Below are positions 32,496-42,667 of a stretch of DNA of 64,000 bases, piece by piece. The position numbers and the translations under genes were made by a program. The first letter of the stretch is position 1, and each line of letters opens with the position of its first letter. The notes beneath the pieces are model-generated. The model was not told where the DNA came from. It searched no databases and was given only the letters and a program-made list of their open reading frames with translations. This DNA comes from JAQUCI01 sp034932685 (lineage in GTDB: Bacteria; Bacillota_I; Bacilli_A; Erysipelotrichales; Erysipelotrichaceae), in the NCBI GenBank assembly GCA_034932685.1, contig JAYFOM010000016.1, forward strand, positions 13,390 through 77,389, given 5' to 3'.

Positions 32496-33665
32496 TTATT
32501 TTTGATTTAGCTCACTATATTTAGCTAAGGCGGCCGCAACTACTGAATCCATATTATAATAACGGAATTCAGCTAAACGACCTAATAAGACAAAGTTGTC
32601 AAAATCCTGTACATCAGCTACATAACGACGATAAATAGCCATGTTATCATCAGTAAACACTGGATAATATGGAATGTTACCTTTTTCAGCTGTTTCTTCA
32701 TATGGAAAGGGATATTCAACAGCGATAGTTGTCTTAGCAGGTTTTTCTTGCATCAAATGTTTAAACTCAGTAATCCTGGTAAAAGCATGTTCTTCTTTGG
32801 GTGTTGGATAGTTTACTGTCGCTGTTTCTTGATAGATACCATCATGGGTTTGTAGGTCAAAATACAAAGAACGATAAGCGATTTTACCATAACGATAATT
32901 CATTAACTCATCAAGTTGACCAGTATAGATGAACATCCCTGTGAATGGTTGTCCTTGATACTTGATCACTTTGTTTTCAAAATCAATATTCAAAACGTTT
33001 TCAGCTTTTGTGTTTAAGATAACAGTTATATTCGGATGATCTAACATCTTTTCAAAGATTTTTGTATAACCATTAGTGGGTAAGAATTGGTATTCATCCT
33101 GAAAATAGCGATCATCATATGATATAAATACAGGTACTCTTTCTGTAACTTTTGGATCAATCTGTTCAGGTGTGAAATCCCATTGTTTCATTGTGTAGTA
33201 CTTAAACACCTTTTCATAGATATATTCAGCAAGTTCTCTTATTTGTTCATTCTCGCTTTTTCTTAACATTAATATTGGCACTTTTTCTTCCATACCATAT
33301 TCATTGATCAAAGCACTTTTTAGAGAGTTAGCTTCATCGTCTGGAAATAACATTTCAATCGATGTCAAGTTAAAAGGAATTGGTACAATCTTACCATCAA
33401 CATAACCCTTTACTTTATGTTCATAGTCATACCAATCACTGAATTGACGTAAATAATCTAAAACATGAAAATCACGACAATGAAATAAATGTGGTCCATA
33501 TTGATGTACTAACACGCCATTATCATCAACATAGTCATACATATTACCACCAATATGAGAACGTTTATCAATAACTAGTACTTTTTTATTGTCATTGGCG
33601 TAACGCTCTGCCATAACACTTCCTGCATAACCAGCACCTACAATAATTACATCATATTTGTTCAT
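32496..33665 (-). CDS. glf: UDP-galactopyranose mutase
   Basis: This cytosolic FAD enzyme converts UDP-galactopyranose to UDP-galactofuranose. The 389 residues contain DVIIVGAGYAGSVMAERYA (FAD-binding GxGxxG) at about 4-22, VIDKRSHIGGNMYDY near 31-45, the family signature HQYGPHLFHC near 54 and the C-terminal FVLLGRLAEFRYYNMD near 357. The length fits. Its presence means the polymer made by this island probably contains galactofuranose. The next gene (rfbB) ends one base away and lies in the same operon. Confidence 0.97.
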   Translation of the reverse strand: MNKYDVIIVGAGYAGSVMAERYANDNKKVLVIDKRSHIGGNMYDYVDDNGVLVHQYGPHLFHCRDFHVLDYLRQFSDWYDYEHKVKGYVDGKIVPIPFNLTSIEMLFPDDEANSLKSALINEYGMEEKVPILMLRKSENEQIRELAEYIYEKVFKYYTMKQWDFTPEQIDPKVTERVPVFISYDDRYFQDEYQFLPTNGYTKIFEKMLDHPNITVILNTKAENVLNIDFENKVIKYQGQPFTGMFIYTGQLDELMNYRYGKIAYRSLYFDLQTHDGIYQETATVNYPTPKEEHAFTRITEFKHLMQEKPAKTTIAVEYPFPYEETAEKGNIPYYPVFTDDNMAIYRRYVADVQDFDNFVLLGRLAEFRYYNMDSVVAAALAKYSELNQK

Positions 33666-34685
33666 TTATCGTCCCTCGTACATTCTTTTATAATAGTCCA
33701 TGTATTCACCACTTATAATGTTTTTCCACCAATCCTGATTATCAATGTACCATTGGATTGTTTCTTTTATCCCATCATCAAAATTATACTTAGCGACCCA
33801 CCCAAGATCTTTGATTATCTTATCAGCGTTTATCGCATAACGAAGATCATGGCCTGGTCTATCAGTCACAAAACTGATTAAAGATTCGGGTTTATCAAGT
33901 AAGCTTAAAATAGTCTTTACGATCTCAAGATTTGTTCTTTCATTATTACCACCAATATTGTAAACACTACCGTTTTGACCTTTTCTAATTATTAGATCAA
34001 TTGCTGAACAATGATCATATACATGAAGCCAGTCACGGATATTTTCTCCTGTTCCATATACGGGTAGTTTCTCATCAGCTAATGCTCTACTTATCATTAA
34101 TGGGATTAACTTTTCAGGAAATTGATAAGCACCATAGTTATTACTGCATCTTGAGATGCTCATTGGTAGTTTGAAGGTTCTGTGATATGCCATTACCAAT
34201 AGATCAGCACCAGCTTTAGAAGCACTGTATGGGCTTGAAGCATGAATTGGACTTATCTCACTAAATAGCAAATCTGGTCTATCTAATGGTAGATCGCCAT
34301 ATACTTCATCAGTTGAAACCTGATGGAATCGTTTAACTTTATACTTCAAGCAAGCATCCATTAATACTTGCGTCCCTAAAATATTAGTTATAAGGAATAC
34401 TTCTGGGGTTTCAACAGATCTATCAACATGCGTTTCAGCTGCGAAATTTACGACTACATCAAATGTATTATTTTTTACTAATTCATCAATGAATGCTCTA
34501 TCAGCGATATCGCCTTTAATAAAACGGAAGCGTTTATCTTTCAGCGCTTTTTCTAAAGTAGCCATATTTCCAGCATATGTAAGTTTATCAACACATAAGA
34601 TTGTATCTTCTGAATAATTATCAAGTAAATAATAAACAAAATTACTGCCGATAAAACCGGCGCCACCTGTTATTAACCAGTTCAT
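33666..34685 (-). CDS. rfbB: dTDP-glucose 4,6-dehydratase
   Basis: This NAD-dependent SDR enzyme makes dTDP-4-keto-6-deoxyglucose from dTDP-glucose. The 339-residue protein has GGAGFIGSN at 7-15, ETHVDRS, STDEVYGDL, the catalytic YSASKAG and NNYGAYQFPEKLIPL, all in order and at the usual spacing. It follows rfbA in the operon (11 bases apart). The genes for the last two steps toward dTDP-rhamnose (rfbC and rfbD) are not in this window, so the final sugar is open. Deoxy- or aminosugars from the same ketone are alternatives. Confidence 0.97.
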   Translation of the reverse strand: MNWLITGGAGFIGSNFVYYLLDNYSEDTILCVDKLTYAGNMATLEKALKDKRFRFIKGDIADRAFIDELVKNNTFDVVVNFAAETHVDRSVETPEVFLITNILGTQVLMDACLKYKVKRFHQVSTDEVYGDLPLDRPDLLFSEISPIHASSPYSASKAGADLLVMAYHRTFKLPMSISRCSNNYGAYQFPEKLIPLMISRALADEKLPVYGTGENIRDWLHVYDHCSAIDLIIRKGQNGSVYNIGGNNERTNLEIVKTILSLLDKPESLISFVTDRPGHDLRYAINADKIIKDLGWVAKYNFDDGIKETIQWYIDNQDWWKNIISGEYMDYYKRMYEGR

Positions 34686-34696
34686 TTTATTCTCCT

Positions 34697-35581
34697 TTAT
34701 ATTTGTGAAAAATAACTTGCGTTAGCAACATTCTTTAGATGTTGACCATACGATGATTTACCATATATCTTAGCTGCTTCAAGTAGCTGTTCCTTAGTTA
34801 TCCATTTGTTGTTATAAGCGATCTCTTCTGGTATTGATATTTTAACACCTTGGACATCTTCAACAATTTTAACAAAATTAGCTGCTTCAAATAGTGAGTT
34901 CATTTCGCCAGTATCAAGCCAAGCGAAACCACGACCAAAAAGTTCACAATTCAAATCACCAAGTTCAAGATAAATTTTGTTTAAATCGGTTATTTCAAGT
35001 TCGCCACGAGCAGAAGGCTTTATTGTTTTCGCAAACTCAACCACTCTATTATCATAAAAATAAAGACCAACAGCGGCATAGTTTGACTTTGGCTGTTTAG
35101 GCTTTTCTTCAAGTGATAGCACCTTACCGTTTTGATCAAATTCAATAACCCCAAATCTTTCAGGATCATTTACATAATGACCAAAAATAGTTGCTTTACC
35201 TTTACTGTTTTTAGCTCTAAGCAACATCTCAGTGAATCTATTGCCATAGAAAATATTATCACCCAAGATCATACACACATCGTCATTACCGATAAACTCT
35301 TCACCAATTATAAAAGCTTGCGCTAAACCATCGGGAGATGGTTGTTCCTTGTATGAAAGGCTCAAACCAAATTGTGAACCATCTTTTAATAGTTCTTTAA
35401 ATCTTGGCAGATCAGTGGGTGTAGATATCAGTAAAATATCTTTGATGCCTGCTAGCATCAAGGTTGATAAAGGATAGTAGATCATAGGCTTATCATAAAT
35501 AGGCAAAAGCTGTTTTGATGTAACCAGTGTTAAAGGATATAAACGTGATCCACTTCCACCGGCTAATATTATACCTTTCAT
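34697..35581 (-). CDS. rfbA: Glucose-1-phosphate thymidylyltransferase
   Basis: This enzyme joins dTTP and glucose 1-phosphate to make dTDP-glucose. The 294-residue protein starts MKGIILAGGSGSRLYPLT and continues SKQLLPIYDKPMIYYPL (Lys and the sugar-phosphate site), then ILGDNIFYG, YFYDNRVVEFA and AWLDTG. I use the ATG at 35581 because GGAGG lies 8 bases before it; a longer in-frame ATG at 35593 overlaps that site. It is the first gene of the minus-strand rfbAB-glf operon, with a TGATATAAT promoter at 35603-35611. Confidence 0.97.
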   Translation of the reverse strand: MKGIILAGGSGSRLYPLTLVTSKQLLPIYDKPMIYYPLSTLMLAGIKDILLISTPTDLPRFKELLKDGSQFGLSLSYKEQPSPDGLAQAFIIGEEFIGNDDVCMILGDNIFYGNRFTEMLLRAKNSKGKATIFGHYVNDPERFGVIEFDQNGKVLSLEEKPKQPKSNYAAVGLYFYDNRVVEFAKTIKPSARGELEITDLNKIYLELGDLNCELFGRGFAWLDTGEMNSLFEAANFVKIVEDVQGVKISIPEEIAYNNKWITKEQLLEAAKIYGKSSYGQHLKNVANASYFSQI

Positions 35582-35602
35582 AGAAACCTCCATTACATTT
35601 GC

Positions 35603-35611
35603 ATTATATCA
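35603..35611 (-). promoter_or_regulatory. Extended -10 promoter of rfbA on the minus strand
   Basis: On the minus strand TGATATAAT lies 21 bases before the rfbA start. This probably drives rfbA, rfbB, glf and the genes beyond. Confidence 0.5.
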
Positions 35612-35748
35612 TAATAAATATTATCGTTGACATAAGTAATAATTAAGAAATTGCTATAATCATTATTAAATATAATGAAATTAAAGTGTTACTTATCTCA
35701 TATTTAAAAAGTGCTATAAAAAAATAACACATTATTTTGGGAAAACGC

Positions 35749-38052
35749 TCATTTTTTCTTTTTTGATTGATTCGTCTCAACCATAAAAAGGATGACAAAT
35801 CCAGATAAACCTAGAATCGATAAAACAAAGCCTAGTTTTATTCCCGTTGGAATAAAATACATTTCAATGGTGCTATTTCCAGATTTGATAGGAAAACCAA
35901 TATATCCACCATTTACTTGGTAAGTTTTTACTCTTGCTCCGTTTACAAATACATTCCAACTTGAGTCAAAAGGTAGAGTAACTAAGATAAAAGAGTCGTC
36001 TTCACTATCAGTGTATCCTACTAACTTATTACCACCATAAGTGATGTTGTTAAGCGTTGCGTTATCATTATTAGTTAATAACTTCGAAACTTCATAGAAA
36101 TCTTTATCATTAACGACAAGTGTTTGATCAAGTAACGACAGATTATTGTTGTGTATATTTTTTAAGTCATTATAGGTCAATATTTTTGAGTATGATGTAC
36201 CCAACTTTCGATAATTGAGGTTTTCATACACTTGGAAACCATAATAGTCGTCGATTTTGAAATATTCACCTCCTGATGGTAGTTGACTAGATTCAGTTAC
36301 AATGAGGTATTTAACATTAAGGTAATCTAAAAGAACGGAATCTCTTATGTAGAAAATCCATGGGGAACCGTAATAAGAGACATCAACTAAAGCAGATGTA
36401 TCATTAAATGAAGGAGAATAAGTTGAATCATAAGTTATTACACCGTTGATATTATAAACCTGGCTCATGTTAGGGCTGAAATCCCAGTAAACTGAGTTTA
36501 TATCAACATAAACTCTATAATATAGATTAGAATTTTCTTCGTCTAGGGAATCTAAGTACCGATTGAAATCTCCACGATTATTCTCTAAAACACTAGATGC
36601 TCTATAAATAAAATCCCAACTAAAATAACTTTTTTCAATTTCTTTTTGACTTAAATACCAGCTAGACAAACCTAATTCCAAAACGATTATCAAAACTATT
36701 GAACCGATAATTTTTCTCGGAGAAAAAGCAAATATTAGAGCATAAATTAAATACAAAATTGCAAATAAAGCAAATAAGTAAAATTGATTTACAAAGTTGT
36801 TGATATCAAAATTGTGTTCAGTAATAAAACCAGTAATAGGAACTATAGTGATACAAATTATAGCTAAAACAAGACTAACAAAAACGACATTTCTTTTGTT
36901 AATTTCATTAATCCGATTTAGATATTCGGAAGCTATAAGTATGTTTACCATTGCAAACAAAAACAGCCACCTAAGTGAAGGATCAGCAAAACCGTGCATT
37001 GCTGAGTTTGCAGTTGGGCAAACCATGATCATTATTAAAACAATATACAATACTATTGATGCTATTTTGAACTTTTTATTCTTATCAAAAAAAACTTGAC
37101 TTAAAAATACAACTGTGGCTGATCCGCTGTACAAACATATCTCACGAACAACATGCCAGTCGATTTCAAAAATATTGTTTTTATATAGATATAAGTAATT
37201 AGGCACTAAAGCAGAAACTAATTGATGGAAATACAGTTTTGGATATGGATAAGATAACATTAATCCAACAAAACTCAATCTGTTACTATTTATTAAATAG
37301 AAAACAGTGGGTAGTGTTAAAACGCCAGTAATCATAATACCTATAAAATAGAACAGTATTAATAGAAGCGTATCTTTGATAAAAAATCGCATATTGGGCT
37401 TTAACAGAAAATAACGATAAGTAAAATATAAAGGAGTGAAGAAAGAAACAGTATAAAAGAAATAAAAATTAGTAAACAAGAGTAACGCACATGAAAATGT
37501 AAAGAGTAGTTTTTTTTGGTGTCTAAGGTATAACTCAATCCCTACAAAATAAAGAGGCAAAAAACTGTAAAAGGAAAGAAACGATAATTGTCCTGAATAG
37601 AATATAGCCCAACCGCTAAATGCATAACTCAAGGAGCCAATTATTCTAACATAGGGTTTATAATTAAAAACAGTCAGCAAATAGTAAAAAGTAAAACCTG
37701 ACACATAGAACTTCAGGATTGTTTGAATCATATATGCAGTGAAGAAATTTGTTCTAAAAAGGAGTGATATATAAGCATAGATATCTCCTACTAGATAGTA
37801 ACTTCTTGAAGCATAAAAGTTAGATCCTAAGAAAGTGGACCATGAATAAAAAGGTAATTCCTTATTTACAAGAAAATTCCTTATAAGATGTTTAAATTCT
37901 GTAAAGTATTGATACCATTGAGTTTTTACGTCTGTGCCATATGTAAATGGAACATTATTAATCCAATAAGGTGCAAACATAAGAACAAGAATAAGTGTAA
38001 TTAGCAAGAATAGGATAATAATGGATTGATGGTTTTTATATAATTTATTCAT
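35749..38052 (-). CDS. YfhO-family membrane protein (first)
   Basis: The 767-residue protein has about 13-14 membrane helices in its first 480 residues, then an extracellular domain of about 250 residues and a final helix (about 735-757). It is a member of the YfhO group, whose members are often linked to modification or transport of cell-surface glycopolymers. The pattern FAPYWINNVPFTYGTDVKTQWYQYF, the TFLGSNFYASRSYYLVGD segment and a C-terminal beta region ending in PFDSSWNVFVNG and GGYIGFPI match the family. It diverges from a paralogue of similar size at 38297 (244 bases between starts). It is likely to act at the outer membrane face on lipid-linked sugars. Confidence 0.82.
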   Translation of the reverse strand: MNKLYKNHQSIIILFLLITLILVLMFAPYWINNVPFTYGTDVKTQWYQYFTEFKHLIRNFLVNKELPFYSWSTFLGSNFYASRSYYLVGDIYAYISLLFRTNFFTAYMIQTILKFYVSGFTFYYLLTVFNYKPYVRIIGSLSYAFSGWAIFYSGQLSFLSFYSFLPLYFVGIELYLRHQKKLLFTFSCALLLFTNFYFFYTVSFFTPLYFTYRYFLLKPNMRFFIKDTLLLILFYFIGIMITGVLTLPTVFYLINSNRLSFVGLMLSYPYPKLYFHQLVSALVPNYLYLYKNNIFEIDWHVVREICLYSGSATVVFLSQVFFDKNKKFKIASIVLYIVLIMIMVCPTANSAMHGFADPSLRWLFLFAMVNILIASEYLNRINEINKRNVVFVSLVLAIICITIVPITGFITEHNFDINNFVNQFYLFALFAILYLIYALIFAFSPRKIIGSIVLIIVLELGLSSWYLSQKEIEKSYFSWDFIYRASSVLENNRGDFNRYLDSLDEENSNLYYRVYVDINSVYWDFSPNMSQVYNINGVITYDSTYSPSFNDTSALVDVSYYGSPWIFYIRDSVLLDYLNVKYLIVTESSQLPSGGEYFKIDDYYGFQVYENLNYRKLGTSYSKILTYNDLKNIHNNNLSLLDQTLVVNDKDFYEVSKLLTNNDNATLNNITYGGNKLVGYTDSEDDSFILVTLPFDSSWNVFVNGARVKTYQVNGGYIGFPIKSGNSTIEMYFIPTGIKLGFVLSILGLSGFVILFMVETNQSKKKK

Positions 38053-38296
38053 TAATGATACCTTTCGCTATTAGAATGATATTTCATATAGCATCAGTAT
38101 AACATTATGCACTCTATTCATCGATAAAATAATAGAGATTTATTGTCACAAGTTGTTAGTAACTTAATCAGCTGTCAAAATTGAATTGATACTATTAATT
38201 GGTATATATCATAATAGAAGATCACGTATTAAATAATTATTAGTGACGTTAATGTGAATTGTTATGATAAAATATTAATTAGTAAAGAGGGCTATA

Positions 38297-40552
38297 ATGA
38301 AACATCAACAGTTTATAAAAAAGGATTTTGTTAAGTTGTTTTTAATCATAAGTATAATTGTATTAGTTGTATTTGCCCCATACATATTTTTTAAACGTCC
38401 ATTTATACTTGTTAATGATCAGATATTTCAGTTTAACTTATATTATAGGGAATGGACCAACTTAATAAAAGATTTAATTAGTGACGGAACAATGCCTTTT
38501 TACTCATGGTATAAATTTCTTGGATCGGATTTTTACTCCTCAAATGCGCTTTACACAATCGGTGATGTATTCTATCCCATTTTACTGATATTGTTTAGAA
38601 ATCTTGAAAAGGCTCTATTATTCGAGACTATTATCATGATTTACATTTCGGCGTATACGATGTTTTGTTATATAAAACAAAGATCTAGTAAATCAGAATT
38701 AATAGCGATAACTTTTGCTGTATTATATTCTATTAGTGGAACGGCGACACTATATTTTGGTAATTATATGTTTCATCGCTTCTATGCATTTATGCCACTT
38801 TTATTTTTAGGTGTCGATAACTGGATAAAAAATAATAAGGGCTTGCTTTTTACTTTTGCGACATTTTTTCTTTTGATACAAAATTACTATCTAATGTTTA
38901 TTGTTAGTGCATTTTTACCTATTTACTTTACAATTATTTACAGAGAAAATCTTAAGGAGCCTTTTAATCTTATTTTATATTTTAAATCCGCATTGAAATT
39001 AATTCTCTTTTATCTTTTAGGGTTTATGATCAGTGCAATTTTGTTGGTACCTTCGATTCTGAATTTATTAAACAATCAACGCTTGGGGAATGATAGCTAT
39101 GGTCTTTTTTGGGAACTACGAGTAATTTTAGGCTATGTATTCAGCTTTCTTGCCGGTCCCTTTCCAACATACACTTATTTTCCAAATATGTTTTACTCAG
39201 GCTATAATGGACACGCGTATTGGTACTCTATGTATATTTCCTCAAGTCTATTATTTGTATTAATCGGGGGGTTGTTTAGTAAAAGTAGTTTAGTCAGAAA
39301 AAAATCCATCCAGTTCTGGCTGTTGTCTTTGGTAATATTGTTTGTTTTACCTATAAGTTCATTATTTCATGGATTTAGTGAGCCATCCATGCGAGTATCT
39401 TTGCCATTAATATTCTTCTCAATCACATGTGGTAATGATATATTGAATCTTGAAAATCTCAAAAGTATAAAAAAAGGATTTTACGCTTATTTAGTAATTT
39501 TTATAATCGCTGCTATAGTTGCTTTGTTATCAGGAATTTACGAAGATAAACATTATATTCAAGCAATTTATCTTTTAATTAGTTTGATTTTTTCATACTT
39601 TCTTGTCTTGTTAATTAATGTCAGCAACAAGAAAATTTTAGTTATTCTGATAATAGTTGAAAGCGTAATGCATTCTTTTTTAGCTATGCAAATTTTGAAC
39701 AGAGGATTTTATTGGCATAATCCGAATTTCACTCAAAGTTATCTTGATTATTATCAAGATATCGACGAAGAACGGATGTATCGTATCTATGTAAATCCTA
39801 AAAACTTAATGCCTTCAAGTGTTTTGAACTTAAATCAAAGTTTGCAATATCGTTTCATGACAACAACAACATATGATTCAATGTATGAACCTGAATTAAG
39901 TGATTTTTTAAACTGGATCGGTTTCGATTGGCACATAATTGACATAAAAAACCCAATAATACAAACGCTTTTAGGAGTTAAGTATTATTTAGGATTTGAT
40001 AATGGCGATATCCCTTATCCTTATTCAGAATACATATATAGTATTGATCATTATAATGTGTATAAAAACCCGTATTATTTGGGAATGGGGTTTACATACT
40101 CATCGTTTATAAATAACTCTATGTTAGGTGATGATATTGACTGGTTAAATGAACTGATACTTGATGACACTGATTATGAATATTTCAAAGATATGCAATC
40201 AAGTGAACGTAAAACGCTTGATATATATTATAAGTCGGGAAATGGTTTTGTTGCCGGCATTGAAAATCAAGTAGAGACCATACTATTTATATCGATACCA
40301 TATAATAAAGGTTGGAAAGCTTACGACAATGGAGAACTAATGCAAATTATGAAGGTTCAAGGAGGTTTTATAGGAGTTTACTTGGCGCCAGGATATCATG
40401 AGTTGAATTTTAGTTTTGTACCATATGGATTTAAGACTGGAGCTCTGATTACTTTAATCGGTAGTATAATTTATGGATATTTATTTATAATTAAAAAGCA
40501 AAAAGATAAAGATAATTCGGCAACCAACTCACAAATAAGTTGTAATCAATAA
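38297..40552 (+). CDS. YfhO-family membrane protein (second, divergent paralogue)
   Basis: The 751-residue protein repeats the layout of the first YfhO gene: multiple helices, the segments FAPYIFFKRPFILVNDQIFQF and KFLGSDFYSSNALYTIGDVF, an extracellular beta region, and YNKGWKAYDNGELMQIMKVQG near the end. A strong ribosome site AAAGAGG precedes the ATG. The two genes are divergent from a shared 244-base region and are clearly paralogues, yet they are quite different in sequence, so they could act on different glycans or sugars. An 862-base stretch without a clear gene follows. Confidence 0.82.
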   Translation: MKHQQFIKKDFVKLFLIISIIVLVVFAPYIFFKRPFILVNDQIFQFNLYYREWTNLIKDLISDGTMPFYSWYKFLGSDFYSSNALYTIGDVFYPILLILFRNLEKALLFETIIMIYISAYTMFCYIKQRSSKSELIAITFAVLYSISGTATLYFGNYMFHRFYAFMPLLFLGVDNWIKNNKGLLFTFATFFLLIQNYYLMFIVSAFLPIYFTIIYRENLKEPFNLILYFKSALKLILFYLLGFMISAILLVPSILNLLNNQRLGNDSYGLFWELRVILGYVFSFLAGPFPTYTYFPNMFYSGYNGHAYWYSMYISSSLLFVLIGGLFSKSSLVRKKSIQFWLLSLVILFVLPISSLFHGFSEPSMRVSLPLIFFSITCGNDILNLENLKSIKKGFYAYLVIFIIAAIVALLSGIYEDKHYIQAIYLLISLIFSYFLVLLINVSNKKILVILIIVESVMHSFLAMQILNRGFYWHNPNFTQSYLDYYQDIDEERMYRIYVNPKNLMPSSVLNLNQSLQYRFMTTTTYDSMYEPELSDFLNWIGFDWHIIDIKNPIIQTLLGVKYYLGFDNGDIPYPYSEYIYSIDHYNVYKNPYYLGMGFTYSSFINNSMLGDDIDWLNELILDDTDYEYFKDMQSSERKTLDIYYKSGNGFVAGIENQVETILFISIPYNKGWKAYDNGELMQIMKVQGGFIGVYLAPGYHELNFSFVPYGFKTGALITLIGSIIYGYLFIIKKQKDKDNSATNSQISCNQ

Positions 40553-41414
40553 TCTTGTAAACATATGATATATTCTCAAGTTATGCCATTAACTGTCTTG
40601 ATATATCATTTGTTAGTTTCGTTTTTTGTAGCTAAAGTAGAATTTTACCAACAACCATAAGCAATGGCGTTTTTTAGAGTAAGAAAACCAATACTTTATT
40701 CGTTAATTAATAGAATATGAACTAATTATTTAAGTTATCATTAAACGATTGTAAAGAAGATGTGGAGGTGTTTCCATCATGGTCAACAGTTTACCTTGCT
40801 TTATACTTAGAAGACAATCAACTCTAAAAGTAATTGAAAAAACTTCTGGATGTTTATTATTACTTCCATGTTGCCAGTAAACATCAAGCATGGTGTTTTT
40901 ATAGTAATAGTGATTCTTAAATATTTTAAACCTATAATTAGCGGTTTTATGAGTGTTTTTGATATTATCTGATTAATAATTTCAATTAATCTCATATAAA
41001 GACTCGCATATATCGTGTATATTTTGTATACCTTTTTGCAGCAATGGAAAGCATATTTATTACGAATTTTATCAAGATGTTGTTTCCGCCTTTCTTTTGT
41101 AGTACCGAAGTCATTTTTTGCTATACATTTAACCTTGTCTGATAGATTCATCGAGGTTGATATTAACAAATGTTCTATTAACAAGATGGTGAAAATGTGT
41201 ATTATAAATGTTTTATCTATTAAAATCATGATTCTAATCAGCTTCTACTGGCTAATAATGATAATTCATTTTTGTTTCTTAAAAATCATAAAATAAAGTA
41301 TACTGATTATGTATGATTTGATACAATTACATCATCTCGAAAGTCAAATTTCTTGATGTTGTATATAGCAAAAATCTCTTTATATAGATTTATTAGGATG
41401 ATTTAGGTGAAACT
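40553..41414. other. Stretch without a clear gene
   Basis: No convincing intact gene is seen in these 862 bases. The minus strand holds a 140-codon frame and a shifted frame (40730-40972) that reads like a protein, whereas the plus-strand frames are short and unlike any family. The base composition is AT-rich. This may be the remains of an inserted or lost gene between the glycan subclusters. A promoter for the DHHW gene is expected just before 41415 but is not obvious. Confidence 0.4.
40730..40972 (-). pseudogene. Possible decayed coding segment of unknown origin
   Basis: A minus-strand open frame of 80 codons lacks a sensible start and is bounded by stops. Its middle reads MLDVYWQHGSNNKHPEVFS and then RVDCLLSIKQGKLLTMM, more protein-like than the surrounding frames. 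I do not recognise the family. It may be chance. Confidence 0.25.
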
Positions 41415-42665
41415 ATGAAAAGTAAATTAAACATTGTACGGAATATATTGTTTGTTTCATTTTTTTTACTATCTATAATTATCTTGACTGTTTTCTTGGT
41501 GTTTTTCAAAGAACCATTACTTGTCTCTACTCAAGAAAAACGTAATTTGGCTAGTTTCAAGCAACTTGAAGACACAGCTTTTCTCGATGGCTCTTTTCAG
41601 AAAACACTTGACAATGCATTGGCGGATCAATTTCTTTTTCGTTATGAAATAGTACGTATAAAGAGTGTTATTGATATGAAAATGTCACAACTTTTTATAC
41701 CAATATCAAACAACGAATATAAACTTGCAAGCATAGCTGAGTCAGTCGTTAAGCGTGTTGGTAGTTCTAACTATTTGATAAATGGCTTAATGGAATATAG
41801 TGAAGATTACAAGAATCGCTTTTTAAATAGAGTTGATCAGATAAATAAACTTGCGGAAGATTATCCAGAAATTGATATATATGTGTATAAACCAACACAA
41901 GTTCATGAAACAGATATTTTTGATATGGCAAATGACACGAAATCATTTGGAACGTTCTATCGTGATATTTTGGCAAGCTATCTTAAAGTTCCATACGCAG
42001 AGCTACAAATAAGATCATTAAGTGATTACAAGAATAATTTCTATCAGTCTGATCACCATTGGAATTATCAAGGAAGCTATCAAGGCTATGTTGATATAGT
42101 CAAATTGATTTTCAATGATGATGAAGAACTTCTACAACCGACATATCTATATACTTATGATAATGCTCTAACATTCTCAGGAACTTTTTCGTCACGAACG
42201 GGATATATACTTCCAGGTGAACCCTTTTACATATATACATTTGATTTACCAAAATATAAAGTTTATGGTGATGGTAAAGAAATGAAGATTTTTGATATGA
42301 ATACTTTCGATGATAACTTAAAAGATCGTGATTCTGATTATTTCTACGCAATAGCATATAAAACATATGGGACAGAGGTAGTGTATGAATCTGAGTTTGA
42401 AGATAAAGATACATTATTGCTGATAGGCGATTCATATTCTGCCGCAATTGAACCTTTGTTGATGCAACATTTTTCAAAGATATATTATATTCAACCACAT
42501 GACTACTATCTAAAATACAATAAACGTTTTAGTTATGATGACTTTATCGCAAATCACAAGGTTGACAAGATTTTGTTTATGTATACAGTTGAGAATTATT
42601 TCTATTCCGATGAATATGGTGACCGAGGAGGTCTATTTGATATTTATCGCACAAAAGGAGATTAG
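41415..42665 (+). CDS. DHHW-family protein (AlgJ/AlgX/DltD-like O-acyltransfer partner)
   Basis: The 416-residue protein has one N-terminal membrane helix (about 9-32) and an external SGNH-hydrolase-like domain. The family motif SDHHWNYQG (Asp 213-His 214-His 215-Trp 216) is clear, and LLIGDSYSAA (Gly 338-Asp 339-Ser 340) supplies the nucleophile Ser of the GDSL-type triad. This is the DHHW family, often next to MBOAT genes. Here the MBOAT gene starts two bases after its stop. Together they probably move an acetyl or acyl group from the cytosol and place it on a surface polysaccharide; the acceptor is inferred. Confidence 0.9.
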   Translation: MKSKLNIVRNILFVSFFLLSIIILTVFLVFFKEPLLVSTQEKRNLASFKQLEDTAFLDGSFQKTLDNALADQFLFRYEIVRIKSVIDMKMSQLFIPISNNEYKLASIAESVVKRVGSSNYLINGLMEYSEDYKNRFLNRVDQINKLAEDYPEIDIYVYKPTQVHETDIFDMANDTKSFGTFYRDILASYLKVPYAELQIRSLSDYKNNFYQSDHHWNYQGSYQGYVDIVKLIFNDDEELLQPTYLYTYDNALTFSGTFSSRTGYILPGEPFYIYTFDLPKYKVYGDGKEMKIFDMNTFDDNLKDRDSDYFYAIAYKTYGTEVVYESEFEDKDTLLLIGDSYSAAIEPLLMQHFSKIYYIQPHDYYLKYNKRFSYDDFIANHKVDKILFMYTVENYFYSDEYGDRGGLFDIYRTKGD

Positions 42666-42667
42666 TT

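Noticed and set aside
41015..41296. Plus-strand frame of 93 codons
   Set aside because: It has no ribosome site, a very Ile/Phe/Ser-rich composition and no recognisable motif.
42112..42498. Minus-strand frame of 128 codons
   Set aside because: It is opposite the DHHW gene, which has intact motifs.
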